Shown here piece by piece: positions 19,865 to 29,869 of a DNA stretch of 64,000 nt. The notes under the pieces were generated by a model that saw only the letters and a list, made by a program, of their open reading frames with translations, was not told the origin of the DNA and made no database searches. The position numbers and the translations under genes were made by a program. The stretch spans positions 1 through 64,000 of the forward strand of contig BBDJ01000017.1 in assembly GCA_001312325.1 (NCBI GenBank), in the 5' to 3' direction. Position 1 is the stretch's first letter, and each line of letters begins with the position of its first letter. This DNA is from Lysinibacillus pakistanensis (lineage in GTDB: Bacteria > Bacillota > Bacilli > Bacillales_A > Planococcaceae).

Positions 19865-22622
19865 ATGAAAGGACTGCAGGTTGGATTACTTTTCACAGTT
19901 ATCTATTTTATTTTTATAGTAAATTCCTTATCTGCTCATGCGAATGAAGCAGATTATGTCTGGACAAATAGTAAGGATGGGACAGTGAAAATTAAAGATT
20001 ACATTGGTACGGATACGTCAATAATCATACCTAATGAGCTAGGGGGAAAAGTAGTTACAGAAATAGGTATGGCAGCATTTGGTGAAAAAAAATCTTACGC
20101 AGGTTGTTATACCAGACAGCGTCATACAGATTGGGGATCTTGCATTTGCAGAGAATCAATTAACGTATGTGGAACTATCCAATAATCTCACAAGTATAGG
20201 TGAAGGTGTATTCTTTATGAACAAGCTTACTAATATAGAAATACCGGATAATGTGACACAAATTGGCCTATATGCATTTTTAGATAATGAGCTTTCTACT
20301 GTAAAGTTACCAAATGGGCTTAAGATAATGGGTGATTTCGCATTTACAGGAAATCAATTAACAAGCATAGAGCTACCAGAAACTTTGAAGACAATAGGAG
20401 AAATGGCGTTTTCGGAAAATCAGCTTACCTCTTTAGAGATTCCTCCTAGTGTCACAAGCATAGGACCATATGCATTTGCCACGAACCAACTTCTGAATGT
20501 GACAATTCCATTAAGCATAACAAACTTAGCAGAGGGTGTATTTCATGATAATCAACTCACTAGTATAGAAATACCGAGTAGTGTCACGAATATTGGTAGA
20601 TGGGCATTTGGTGAAAATAGGCTTAGTAGTTTGGAAATCCCTAAGAATGTCATTACTGTTGAAGATAATGCTTTTAATGATAACCAGCTTATAAAAGTAA
20701 GAGTATTATCAGACTCTACCGTTCTTTTAGAAGACACTTTTAAGGCTAATCCAGTAGATTTAACTATATACGGTCATGATGCATCTACGGCTCAAGCATA
20801 TGCAAATCAATACAATCATTTATTTGAACTACTTGCCTATAAGGTAATCTATAATGACAATGGCTCAGTACAAGGAAATATTCCAGTGGATGAGAATATG
20901 TACCAAAGAAATACAAAAGCAACTGTTCTGGATAATGTAGGTGCATTAGAGAAGACTGGCTATTTATTTAATGGCTGGAACAGCACTGCTAATGGGGATG
21001 GTGTAGATTATGCAGTAAATAGCATAATTGATATTGGGGAATCAGATCTTACGTTGTATGCAAAATGGACACCGAATGTATATACCGTGACATTTAATAC
21101 AGATGGTGGCACAACAATAGACCCTGTTACAGTTATGTATGATAAGGAGCTTACCCAACCAGCAGACCCAACAAAAGTGGGCCATACATTTGTGGGATGG
21201 TATGTCGATGATACATTAAATACGCCATGGGATTTTGGAGCAGATCGGATAACAGGGGATCTAACATTATATGCAAAATGGACAGCTATAGGATATACTG
21301 TTTTCTTTGAAACAAATGGAGGAACAGCTATTTCCCCTGTTACAGTAATGTATAATGAGCAAATGAGTGAGCCAACAGCCCCGAAGAAAGCAGACCATAC
21401 ATTTGCGGGATGGTATAAGGATGAAACACTGACTAAGCGTGGAGCTTTGATACAGATATAGTGTCGGAGGATCTAACTTTGTATGCGAAGTGGGAAGTAG
21501 CACAGTCAGAATATACGCTAGATTTTGATACAAATGGTGGAAGTGCAGTACGATCCCAACGTATTGCAGGCAATGCAACAGCAACTAAGCCGATAAATCC
21601 GACAAAAGCAGGATATCTATTTGCGGGATGGTATAAGGATAAAGCGCTGACTAAGCCGTGGAGCTTTGATACAGATAAAGTCTCAGAGAATATGACTTTG
21701 TATGCAAAGTGGGAAGTAGAACAACCACAATATACAGTGGACTTTGATACAAATGGTGGAAGTGCTGTTCCATCCCAACGTATTGCAGGCAATGCAACAG
21801 CAACTGAACCGATGGGCCCGATAAAAGCAGGCTTTACATTTGCAGGTTGGTATAAGGATGCTAATTTTACTTTACCGTGGAATTTTAACAAAGATAAAGT
21901 AACTACCAATATCACTTTGTACGCTAAATGGCTAGTAAACGGTTCATCAGGTGGTGGAGGAAGTGTAATTCCAATACCAATACCAACACCAGAAGAACCA
22001 ACACAAAAACCAACTCCAGAGCAACCCAAGCCTGAGAAACCAGATTCTGAGCCAGTAGAACCTGTTGAGCCACAACCACCTAAGCCAACACCTCAACCAG
22101 AAGAAGACATTACTTTCTCAGATGTCCCTGAGGATCACTGGGCATGGACAATGATTCAGACAATGGCTAAACAAGGCGTAATTACAGGGTATCCAGATGG
22201 CACATTTAAGCCTAATGCTCCTGTTCAGCGGCAGCATGTTGCCTGATGCTAACACGGGCGATGGAGCTAGAGCCGAAAAAAAGAAACGCTGGCATTTAAT
22301 GATATCTCTGAATCACATCCATACGCTGAGGTTATCCAGCGAGTACAGCAGGCAGGGCTATTTGACGGAGTGAATGGAAACTTTAATCCTACAGCCAACA
22401 TGACACGCGCTCAAATGGCAAAAGTATTGGTGCTAGCGTTTCATTTAACGTCAACGGAAAAAGAGACATTTCATGATGTTCCAGCAACACATTGCATATG
22501 ATTATATTGCAATTCTTGCAGCGAACGGTATTGCGCTAGGAGATAATGGCTATTTTAGACCAGAAGATTCTGTGACACGTGCCCAGTTTGCAGCATTTTT
22601 ATATAGAGCTCTCTATGAATAA
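19865..22622 (+). CDS. LRR / InlB-repeat / SLH surface protein (frameshifted)
   Basis: About 918-aa secreted protein. Signal peptide (MKGLQVGLLFTVIYFIFI...SAHA), an N-terminal domain with DGTVKIKDYIGTDTSIIIPNE, nine or so BspA-type leucine-rich repeats (pattern LTSIEIPSSVTNIGRWAFG), then five or six Listeria-Bacteroides/InlB repeats (AGYLFAGWYKD...LTLYAKW), a Pro-rich linker and three C-terminal SLH domains. Likely anchored to the cell wall with the LRR region displayed for binding. Breaks: eight A near 20086, a lost C near 21437, a lost C near 22241, seven A near 22275 and lost GG near 22492. RBS AAAAGGAGG. Confidence 0.88.
22013..22600 (+). repeat. Shared 3' block of surface proteins, copy 1
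   Basis: Encodes the Pro-rich linker and SLH domains. Nearly identical to 24499-25088 over about 590 bases, while the upstream LRR and InlB regions of the two genes are much more diverged. Confidence 0.8.
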
Positions 22623-22625
22623 AGA

Positions 22626-22669
22626 AAACTTCCATTGATGGTAATTAAACTATCGATGGAAGTTTTTTT
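22626..22669 (+). terminator. Terminator after first LRR-SLH gene
   Basis: Arms AAACTTCCATTGAT/ATCGATGGAAGTTT (one wobble) followed by T tract. Confidence 0.85.
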
Positions 22670-22685
22670 GTATTTGAAAAAAAAT

Positions 22686-22703
22686 ATTAACATTCCTCAA
22701 TAG
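22686..22703 (+). promoter_or_regulatory. Shared upstream element, copy 3
   Basis: ATTAACATTCCTCAATAG, 85 bases before the ATG of the second LRR-SLH gene. TAAGAT lies 20 bases after CAATAG and may act as a -10. Confidence 0.6.
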
Positions 22704-22770
22704 TAGAAGTAAATTATTATCTTTAAGATGAGGAAGAGTTAGTCCATTGCTTATAGAAAGGAGAGTTTAT

Positions 22771-25111
22771 ATGAAAACTAAAAGTATAAAATATGGGATA
22801 CTTTTTACGTTATTTTTCATCATGATGATAATAAAAATACCCTTTACTTATGCTAATGAAGGGGAATATGATTTTGATGATAATCCTGATGGATCAGTAA
22901 CAATAAAGGCTTATACTGGTACTGGCGGAACCGTCGTGATTCCTGATCAATTGAGTGGTAAAGTGGTAACAGGAATAGATTCTTGGGTGTTTAATAATAA
23001 GAAATTGACAAGTATAACAATACCAGAAACAATAACAACTATTGGAGCTTACGCCTTTTATCAAAATCAACTAACAAGTGTAACACTCCCCGGTAGTATA
23101 ACAAGTATTAGTGATGGGGCATTCTCTTTAAATCAACTAACAAATGTGACGCTCCCTAATAATCTAATAAATATAGGTTCCTATGCATTTTCTGGAAATT
23201 TACTAGAACACATAGATATCCCTAATGGTGTTATCAATATAGGAAATCATGCTTTTTCTAATAATGATATTGTGAGCGTGAAAATTCCAAATGGTATGGA
23301 AATAATAGGGGAAAGTGCATTTGCAGGGAACGATATAGAAAGTATAGATATACCAGAAAGTATGAAAATAATAGGAGCTGAAGCATTTTCTAATAACTAT
23401 TTAAAAGCTATTCGTATACATTCTAAGGATATAGAAATAGGTGATGATGTTTTTATAGGACATCATCCTGATATGATTATTTATGCTCCAAATTCTTCTA
23501 CTGCAAAAGAGTATGCAGAAAAGTCGAATATAAAGTTCCAAGTGCTCAAATATACTGTACTGTTTGAAACAAATGGTGGGACAAGTATTGATTCTCAGGA
23601 TATTGAGTTAAATAAAAAGGTGAATCAACCAAATAATTCTATAAAATTGGGCTATGCGTTTGAAGGCTGGTACAAAGACACATCATTTATTGAACTTTGG
23701 CAATTTCATTCTGACTTTGTTACTGCCGATACAACGCTATATGCCAAATGGACGAGTAAACCAGATGTTGAGGTATTATTTGAGTCAAACGATGGATCAG
23801 TTGTGGCACCAGAACATATGAGATATAACGACAAGTTACCTGAACCAAGCAATCCGACAAAGGCGAATTTTATTTTTGAAGGCTGGTATAAGGATGCTGA
23901 CCTTACAGAGAAATGGAATTTTGCCACGGATAGAGTTCAAGCAAACATCATTTTATATGCCAAATGGGCGATAAATGAACACACGTTGTCCTTTGTATCC
24001 AATGGTGGAACAGCAGTCCCCCCACAGACAATCGCATATAATGAAAAAGCTATAAAACCTCAAAATCCTATTAGAATTGGTTATGTATTTGAAGGCTGGT
24101 ATAAGGATTCCGACCATACAGAGAAATGGGATTTCGCCATGGATAGGGTTCAAGCAAACATCATTTTATACGCTAAATGGGCGATAAAAGAACACACGTT
24201 GTCCTTTGTATCTAATGATGGAACAGCAGTCTCCCCACAGACAATCGCATATAATGAAAAAGCTATAAAACCTCAAAATCCTATTAGAATTGGTTATGTA
24301 TTTGAAGGCTGGTATAAAGACCAAACTTTTACAACGCAATGGCATTTTGATACTAATGTAGTAACAGAGGATACAAAGCTTTATGCAAAGTGGAGAGCAG
24401 ATAGCTCAACAGGTGGCGGAGGGTATAGTCCAAATCCTACACCTAACCCAACTCCAATCCCTAAAGAGCTAACACCAGTACCAGAATATCCAAAACCGAC
24501 TCCAGAGCAGCCCAAGCCTGAGAAACCAGATTCTGTGCCAGTAGAGCCGGTTGAGCCACAACCACCTAAGCCAACACCTCAACCTGAAGAAGACATCACT
24601 TTCTCAGATGTTCCTAAGGATCACTGGGCATGGACAATGATTCAGACAATGGCTAAACAAGGCGTAATTACAGGGTATCCAGATGGCACATTTAAGCCTA
24701 ATGCTCCTGTTCAGCGGCAGCATGTTGCCCTAATGCTAGCAAGGGCAATGGAGCTAGAGCCGAAAAAAAGAAGCGTTGGCATTTAATGATATCTCTGCGA
24801 CTCATCCATACGCTGAGGTTATCCAGCGAGTACAGCAGGCAGGGCTATTTGACGGTGTGAATGGAAACTTTAATCCTACAGACAACATGACACGCGCTCA
24901 AATAGCAAAAGTATTGGTGCTAGCGTTTCATTTAACGTCAATGGAAAAAGAGGCATTTCATGATGTTCCAGCAACACATTGGGCATATGATTATATTGCA
25001 ATTCTTGCAGCGAACGGTATTGCGCTAGGAGATAATGGTAACTTTAAACCAGAAGATTATATTACACGTGCACAGTTTGCAGCATTTTTACACAGAGCCC
25101 TTCAACAATAA
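22771..25111 (+). CDS. LRR / InlB-repeat / SLH surface protein 2 (frameshifted)
   Basis: About 779-aa paralogue of the previous gene: signal peptide (KYGILFTLFFIMMIIKIPFTYA), DGSVTIKAYTGTGGTVVIPD domain, about seven leucine-rich repeats, four InlB-type repeats each ending LYAKW, a Pro-rich linker and three SLH domains. ATG 22771 follows GAAAGGAGAG. Only one shift, seven A near 24763; six gives LEPKKEALAFNDISATHPYA. InlB repeats 3 and 4 are a recent 71-codon tandem duplication, and the 3' 590 bases are almost identical to the paralogue. Confidence 0.9.
23968..24393 (+). repeat. 213-bp tandem duplication inside surface protein 2
   Basis: Unit 23968-24180 (starting GCGATAAATGAACACACGTT) is repeated at 24181-24393 with few differences in the first two thirds. 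The period of 213 bases is 71 codons, exactly one InlB-type repeat. Confidence 0.85.
24499..25088 (+). repeat. Shared 3' block of surface proteins, copy 2
   Basis: Counterpart of 22013-22600. Comparing the two reveals the indels in copy 1 (GCC for GCCC near 22241, TTGC for TTGGGC near 22492). Confidence 0.8.
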
Positions 25112-25114
25112 CTA

Positions 25115-25164
25115 AAAATCCCATCAATAACTTTTTCAAATTGTTATTGATGGGATTTTTATTT
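25115..25164 (+). terminator. Terminator after second LRR-SLH gene
   Basis: Perfect 17-base arms AAAATCCCATCAATAAC/GTTATTGATGGGATTTT followed by T-rich sequence. Confidence 0.92.
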
Positions 25165-25174
25165 TTAGCAAACG

Positions 25175-25192
25175 ATTAACATTGCTCAATAG
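25175..25192 (+). promoter_or_regulatory. Shared upstream element, copy 4
   Basis: ATTAACATTGCTCAATAG, identical to copy 2, with TATCAT again 20 bases after CAATAG. It precedes the truncated fourth member of the family. Confidence 0.6.
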
Positions 25193-25362
25193 TGCTCGGA
25201 ATTTAATGTCCCTATCATAAGAGTTATACCGGAATTTCATCAGTCTCGCTTTGACCAATTAGGGCTTTAAGCGTAGATTTTTGCTACATAAACATCATGT
25301 AATGGAAGTCTTATTACTTGTTTAGGTGGCGAATTTTCCCTGATCAAAAAGGAGTGATTCAA

Positions 25363-25643
25363 ATAAAGCTTATTCGATTTGTATTTTTTTTATTTTGTTT
25401 GTTGTTTTTGCATTTGTGTCTATTAATCTTTCCATAAAGGAAGCTGAAAGAAATTATGATTGGAGAAATAACCCTGATGGTACTGTTACTGTAATTCATT
25501 ATAATGGGGAAACCAATGCATTTTCTATTCCAGATGAGCTGAATGGTAAAAAGGTAGCTAAAATAAGTGCTGATATATTTACAAAACGTTATATGGATCG
25601 TTTTTCACTGATAACGAATGTTGAAGGTGAAAGAAGTAAGTAA
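25363..25643 (+). CDS. Truncated relative of the LRR-SLH proteins
   Basis: About 92 aa: hydrophobic signal-like segment (FILFVVFAFVSINLSIKEA) and the family's N-terminal domain (DWRNNPDGTVTVIHYNGE, FSIPDELNGKKVAKIS), then a short unrelated tail and stop. No LRR, InlB or SLH module follows. The in-frame start at proper spacing from GGAG is ATA at 25363; the GTG at 25354 lies against the RBS. Frame requires six (or nine) T instead of eight near 25383. Probably the remnant of a full-length gene, though a small secreted protein is possible. Confidence 0.5.
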
Positions 25644-25832
25644 ATCAAAAGAAATTCTATTCATGGTATAACCTTTAAAGGTTGTATAAAGGTAGAGGTG
25701 GCGAATAAGAAATTACTTAAGGAAATAAATTTCCTGTTATAAAAGATTAAAAAAAGTTCTCATCATTTTCTAATTAGACTTTTACATCCTGCTTAGTTTA
25801 CGATGAAAAGAAAAGATGAGGACTGATTCGAC

Positions 25833-26529
25833 ATGACCAATCGAATTTTAATAATAGAGGATGAGGAAAAGATTGCAAGGGTGCTACAACTGGAGTTGCA
25901 ATTTGAGGGCTATGAGGCTGAGATGGCACATACAGGAACAGAAGGCTTACTGAAATACCGTGAGCAGCAATGGGATTTAATTTTATTGGATATTATGTTA
26001 CCTGAAATGAGTGGCATGGATGTACTAAAGCGTATTCGTGCTACTGAATCACAGACACCTGTTATCATGCTGACAGCTAAGAATGAGGTGGAGGATAAGG
26101 TAAAGGGTTTAGACCTAGGGGCAAATGACTATGTGACAAAACCATTTGAAATTGAGGAATTACTTGCACGGATTCGAAGTTCTTTAAGATTTTCACAAAA
26201 AAAGTTCCACCCAGCAAGAACAAGTTACATTTGGTCTGTTATCCATTAATGAGCAAACACGAGAGGTAATCTATTATGGAACAAGTATTGACTTAACACC
26301 TCGTGAATATGATCTTCTCCTATATTTACTTAAGCATTCAAAGCAGGTATTAACACGAGAGCAAATATTACAGGCTGTTTGGGGCTATGATTATTATGGA
26401 GATACCAATGTTGTGGATGTTTATATTCGTTATGTTCGACAAAAATTGGAGGCAGCTAACGATACACCTATAATTCATACAGTACGTGGTATTGGCTATG
26501 TCCTAAAGGAGCACAAGCATGCGACTTAA
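25833..26529 (+). CDS. OmpR-family response regulator, YkoG-like (frameshifted)
   Basis: Receiver domain with Asp 53 in LILLDIMLPEMSG and Lys in DYVTKPFEI, followed by a winged-helix output domain (LTPREYDLLLYLLKHSKQVL, VDVYIRYVRQKLE). Frame broken at seven A near 26200; six gives SQKSSTQQEQVTFGLLSI. The end overlaps the kinase start by 11 bases. The order regulator-kinase-PepSY-PepSY matches the Bacillus ykoGHIJ cluster, and the two PepSY proteins are likely targets or accessory factors. Confidence 0.9.
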
Positions 26530-27817
26530 AACAAAAATTCATTTACTGACAACACTGTTAATGCTCGTAATTTTAGTGGCAACGAACAGTGGGATTTATT
26601 TTTTTGTATGAGCAGCTTGCCTATAACACTGAATATAAGCAGCTTCAAGCACGTGCTAACGAGCTTAGTTCAGCACTAAGTCAATTGAATGAGCAGACCA
26701 ATTTGCAGCAAGTATTAAGAGCATATATGCCAACGGATGGAGCTATTTATATTTATGAAGGAGAGCAGTTAAAAACAAAGGTTCAGGCTACTTTTGAAAT
26801 GTCAAAGACTCCTTCTATTAGCTACTCAATGCCTGCCATCTGGATAGATGGTACAGTTATACAAATTCAATTAAAGCAATCAATGGAAGAGGTAGCGGCA
26901 ACTTTGAGTTTACTTAAGGTCATTTTAATCATCGTCTCTATTGTTGCATCTATTCCTATCTTCTTAGCAAGTTTAGCACTAGGTCGTTTAATTTTACAGC
27001 CGTTGGAACGTTTAAATCAAACCATGCTCAAAAGTGCTGCTACTGGCAGCTATGAAAAAAATTGTTCTCACTGATAAAGGTGGAGATGAGTTAGCAAAAA
27101 TTAATCATACCTTTAATATGATGATGGAAAAACTTGAACAGCATTACCAAAAGCAACAGCAATTTGTATCCAATGCTTCACATGAGTTAAAGACACCCAT
27201 TACTGTTATTGAAAGCTATGCAAAATTATTATTACGCAGAGGCTTTGATAATAAAGAAGTGGCTCAAGAATCATTACAGGCAATTGTCAATGAATCCTCT
27301 CGTATGCATGAAATGGTCTTGCAGTTACTTGAATTAGCAAAAAAATAAGGAGCACCTTGCTATACAATTCACACAGCTTGAGCTTTCTCCTTTGTTAAGG
27401 AAGGTTGCTTCCCAAATGCAGCAGGCCTATCATCGATCCTTCATAGTTGATGCTGAAGTACCTCGTTATATGTATAGTGATGAAAAATTGGTAAAGCAGC
27501 TGCTCTTCATCCTACTTGATAACGCACGTAAATATAGTGAGGGCGATGTCTATATACATGCAACAGAATCTGCGGACTGTGTGATAATTACCATACAGGA
27601 TAAAGGAATAGGAATACCTGCTGAGCATATTCCTCATTTATTTGAACGCTTTTACCGTGTTACTGAGGATCGTAATCGAAAAACTGGCGGCTCGGGATTA
27701 GGTCTTGCTATCGCACAAGAACTTGCGTTGCAATTAGGAATTATAATAGAGGTTGAAAGCAAACTTGGTCAGGGTTCAAGCTTTATTTTACGTGTGCCAA
27801 AGGAGGGACTGCAATGA
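26519..27817 (+). CDS. Sensor histidine kinase, YkoH-like (frameshifted)
   Basis: About 433 aa. TM1 (LLTTLLMLVILVATNSGIYF), extracytoplasmic domain of about 120 residues, TM2 (LLKVILIIVSIVASIPIFLAS), HAMP, H-box SNASHELKTPITVIESYAKL, N-box LLDNARKYS, G1 DKGIGIP, G2 GGSGLGLAIAQEL. Breaks at seven T near 26603 and seven A near 27057 and 27341, each repaired by six. Signal unknown. The next gene begins at an ATGA overlap, showing translational coupling. Confidence 0.9.
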
Positions 27818-28482
27818 AAAGATGGCTTATCATTGGTATCGTTCCCCTCATAATGGCAAGTATCATTTTACTGTTTATTCAACGCTTTTTTCAAGCAGAG
27901 CCCTTTAATGAAGCAGAAGCCATTCAGTATATCGAAACTATCTATAATGGCCAAGTAAAGGAAACTGAAAAGCGAGGAAATGATTATAGAATGGTATTTG
28001 TCCGTGACAGAGCCATTTATACAGTACTACTTGATGCTGCTTCAGGACAGGTCAGAGAATTAAGACTAAAGGAAGCTGAAAGGAAATTGTTATTATCAGA
28101 AAAACAAATTAAGCAGCTTATGGAGAGTACTTATGGGGAAGTCGAAAAAATCAAACTAAATCAAACTATTTATACAGTACAGGTAGAAAATAAAGATACT
28201 CAAAAGGAGCTAACCATAGACGCTTATACTGGTAAGGTTTTAACAGAAAAAGATATGCAGCCTGTCAAGCAACCAGAAGGTGGAGGAATGCTTTCAGAGC
28301 AACAGGCAATTACGATTGCCTTACAGCAATTAAATGGTGAGGTAGATTCCGTTGATTATGAGGAGGCAGAGGATGGTGGCTACTATTTAGTAGAAATTGA
28401 AACGAAGGATGAGGAAGCCGTTTTTCAAATACATGCAATTTCAGGACAAGTGATGTCTGTTACATGGGATAAAGATCATTAA
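27814..28482 (+). CDS. Membrane-anchored PepSY-domain protein
   Basis: 222 aa with an N-terminal membrane helix (WLIIGIVPLIMASIILLFI) and extracytoplasmic PepSY-type domains (AIQYIETIYNGQVKETEK; ELTIDAYTGKVLTEKD; ITIALQQLNGEVDSVDYE). PepSY domains often inhibit proteases or modulate membrane sensors. Overlaps the kinase stop (ATGA), so it is part of the operon. Similar in arrangement to Bacillus YkoJ. Intact. Confidence 0.85.
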   Translation: MKRWLIIGIVPLIMASIILLFIQRFFQAEPFNEAEAIQYIETIYNGQVKETEKRGNDYRMVFVRDRAIYTVLLDAASGQVRELRLKEAERKLLLSEKQIKQLMESTYGEVEKIKLNQTIYTVQVENKDTQKELTIDAYTGKVLTEKDMQPVKQPEGGGMLSEQQAITIALQQLNGEVDSVDYEEAEDGGYYLVEIETKDEEAVFQIHAISGQVMSVTWDKDH

Positions 28483-28571
28483 GTGTTCTCATGAATTTCT
28501 AATGTTTCTCTTATTGTCCTATCATCTTAACTTGTTATGCTAAGGTCAGTTAAGACAAAGGAGAGAGGATC

Positions 28572-29088
28572 ATGAAGAAAATAATTTTAATTCCAGCATT
28601 TGTAGGTGTACTTGGTGTCGGAGCGGTGATTGGTTCTACAACATTACTAACAGGTGATGCAGAAGAAAAAAAAGGTATTAACAATGCAGGAGATTGAGAA
28701 AAAGGCATTAACAGTTGTTAACGGTACAGTTGCGGATATTGAGTTCGATCAAAATCGTAATCGTTCTATCTATGAGGTTGAGGTACAAACAGAGACGGAA
28801 GAATATGATTTAAAATTTGATGCTTTCACAGGGAAACTGTTAAAGCAAAAGAAAGAGCTTCGTGATATGGATGATCACTATGTAACTTCTACTAACAAAA
28901 CAACGAAAATTACCAAAGAGCAGGCTATTGAAAAGGCACTAACAAAAGTAAAGGGAACAGTTACAAAAATAAAACTTGATGATGGCTTGTATGAAATAGA
29001 AATTAAAAACGAACAATATGAATACGAAATTGATATTGATTCCTCAACTGGGGACATAATTAGCTTTGAGCAGGATATTGAAGATTAA
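28572..29088 (+). CDS. Secreted PepSY-domain protein, YkoI-like (frameshifted)
   Basis: About 171 aa with signal/anchor sequence (IILIPAFVGVLGVGAVIG) and two PepSY repeats (EIEKKALTVVNGTVADIEFD; AIEKALTKVKGTVTKIKLDD), each ending in an FDAFTGKL/IDSSTGDI-type motif. ATG 28572 after GGAGAGAGGATC. Break at eight A near 28671; seven gives EEKKVLTMQEIEKKAL. Separated from the previous gene by 89 bases, so it may have its own promoter. Confidence 0.85.
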
Positions 29089-29096
29089 TGTGCTTT

Positions 29097-29139
29097 AGCT
29101 ATCTTAAAAGTGGGAATATACTTTTAAGATAGCTTTTTT
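29097..29139 (+). terminator. Terminator after PepSY gene
   Basis: Perfect 15-base arms AGCTATCTTAAAAGT/ACTTTTAAGATAGCT followed by T tract. Confidence 0.92.
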
Positions 29140-29237
29140 CGTATAATTCCATAATCAATTTTTGTTATTTACATGGCTAAAGAAGCTTATGTTTTTCACA
29201 CGTTTTAATGAAAAATTTTCTTCTTTACTTTTTTTAA

Positions 29238-29267
29238 TCGACAGGCGTAATATGACATCATTATAAA
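29238..29267 (+). promoter_or_regulatory. Probable promoter of c-di-AMP riboswitch-kimA
   Basis: TCGACA, 18-base spacer, TATAAA (29262-29267), about 15 bases upstream of the riboswitch. Confidence 0.5.
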
Positions 29268-29280
29268 AGTTTCAAATTTC

Positions 29281-29425
29281 TAAATCGCTGAAGCAACTAA
29301 ACGCGGGGGATCCAATTTTTACGGATGACTTAGATAATCCTTGGGGTGAATCTCTTCAATTGTGGAGGGTAGGGCTACTCAGGCCCGAATCCGACAGCTA
29401 ACCTCGTAAGCGTTAAGAGCAGAAA
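29281..29425 (+). ncRNA. c-di-AMP riboswitch (ydaO-yuaA type)
   Basis: Contains ACGCGGGGGATCC, CTTGGGGTGAATC, GTAGGGCTACTCAGGCCCGAATCC (positions 29369-29392) and the near-invariant GACAGCTAACCTCGTAAGCG. It precedes a KimA/YdaO-type potassium importer, the classic target. In this class c-di-AMP binding promotes termination, reducing K+ import. Confidence 0.93.
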
Positions 29426-29450
29426 AGTGGAGCTTGGCAGACGAATGAAC

Positions 29451-29492
29451 GTCTACAAGTCTTATTTCGTGATGACTTGTGGACTTTTTTTT
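29451..29492 (+). terminator. Expression-platform terminator of c-di-AMP riboswitch
   Basis: GTCTACAAGTC paired with GACTTGTGGAC, then eight T. Repeat copy B begins 8 bases later. Confidence 0.88.
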
Positions 29493-29500
29493 ATCCCATG

Positions 29501-29766
29501 TATCTTCATTCAGTAGAAGACTCTCACCTCTACAGGTGGAGAGATGAATGCAGTTTTGGTTCCTTTTCAGTGGATGTCCCAACACTTACTGAATGAAGAT
29601 AATGCCTCGGGCGGTTGTCACGGGTTTTAATATGAACGAATTGTGCGGGCACAATTCAAAATCCGGACGCAATGTTTATCTGTAGCGAAAGCAAAGCGGC
29701 AGCTACAAATGTTTTCTGTAGCGAAAGCAAAGCGGCAGCTACAATTACGCCAAGGCGAAATTGATC
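29501..29766 (+). repeat. Dispersed structured repeat, copy B (in kimA leader)
   Basis: Starts TATCTTCATTCAGTAGAAGA and contains a CTCTCACCT/AGGTGGAGAG hairpin, ACTGAATGAAGAT (complement of the start, so the 5' part folds on itself), a GAATTGTG/CACAATTC hairpin, CAAAATCCGGACGC, and ends ACGCCAAGGCGAAATTGATC. Carries two 28-base units (29681-29708 and 29717-29744; TGTAGC..GCTACA hairpins). It lies between the riboswitch terminator and kimA and would be transcribed as part of the leader. No coding capacity recognised. Confidence 0.85.
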
Positions 29767-29869
29767 GTTCTAGGGATAAAAAGAAAGCCCCAGTGTATAA
29801 CCGATTATGCGAAGGCGTAATCGATTTAGAAATGCGAAACACACTCTATGAAACTAGAAGGTGTTTATT

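Noticed and set aside
29681..29744. Two spaced identical 28-base units as a possible CRISPR array
   Set aside because: Only two units, an 8-base gap too short for a spacer, and no cas genes; the units are part of a dispersed repeat.
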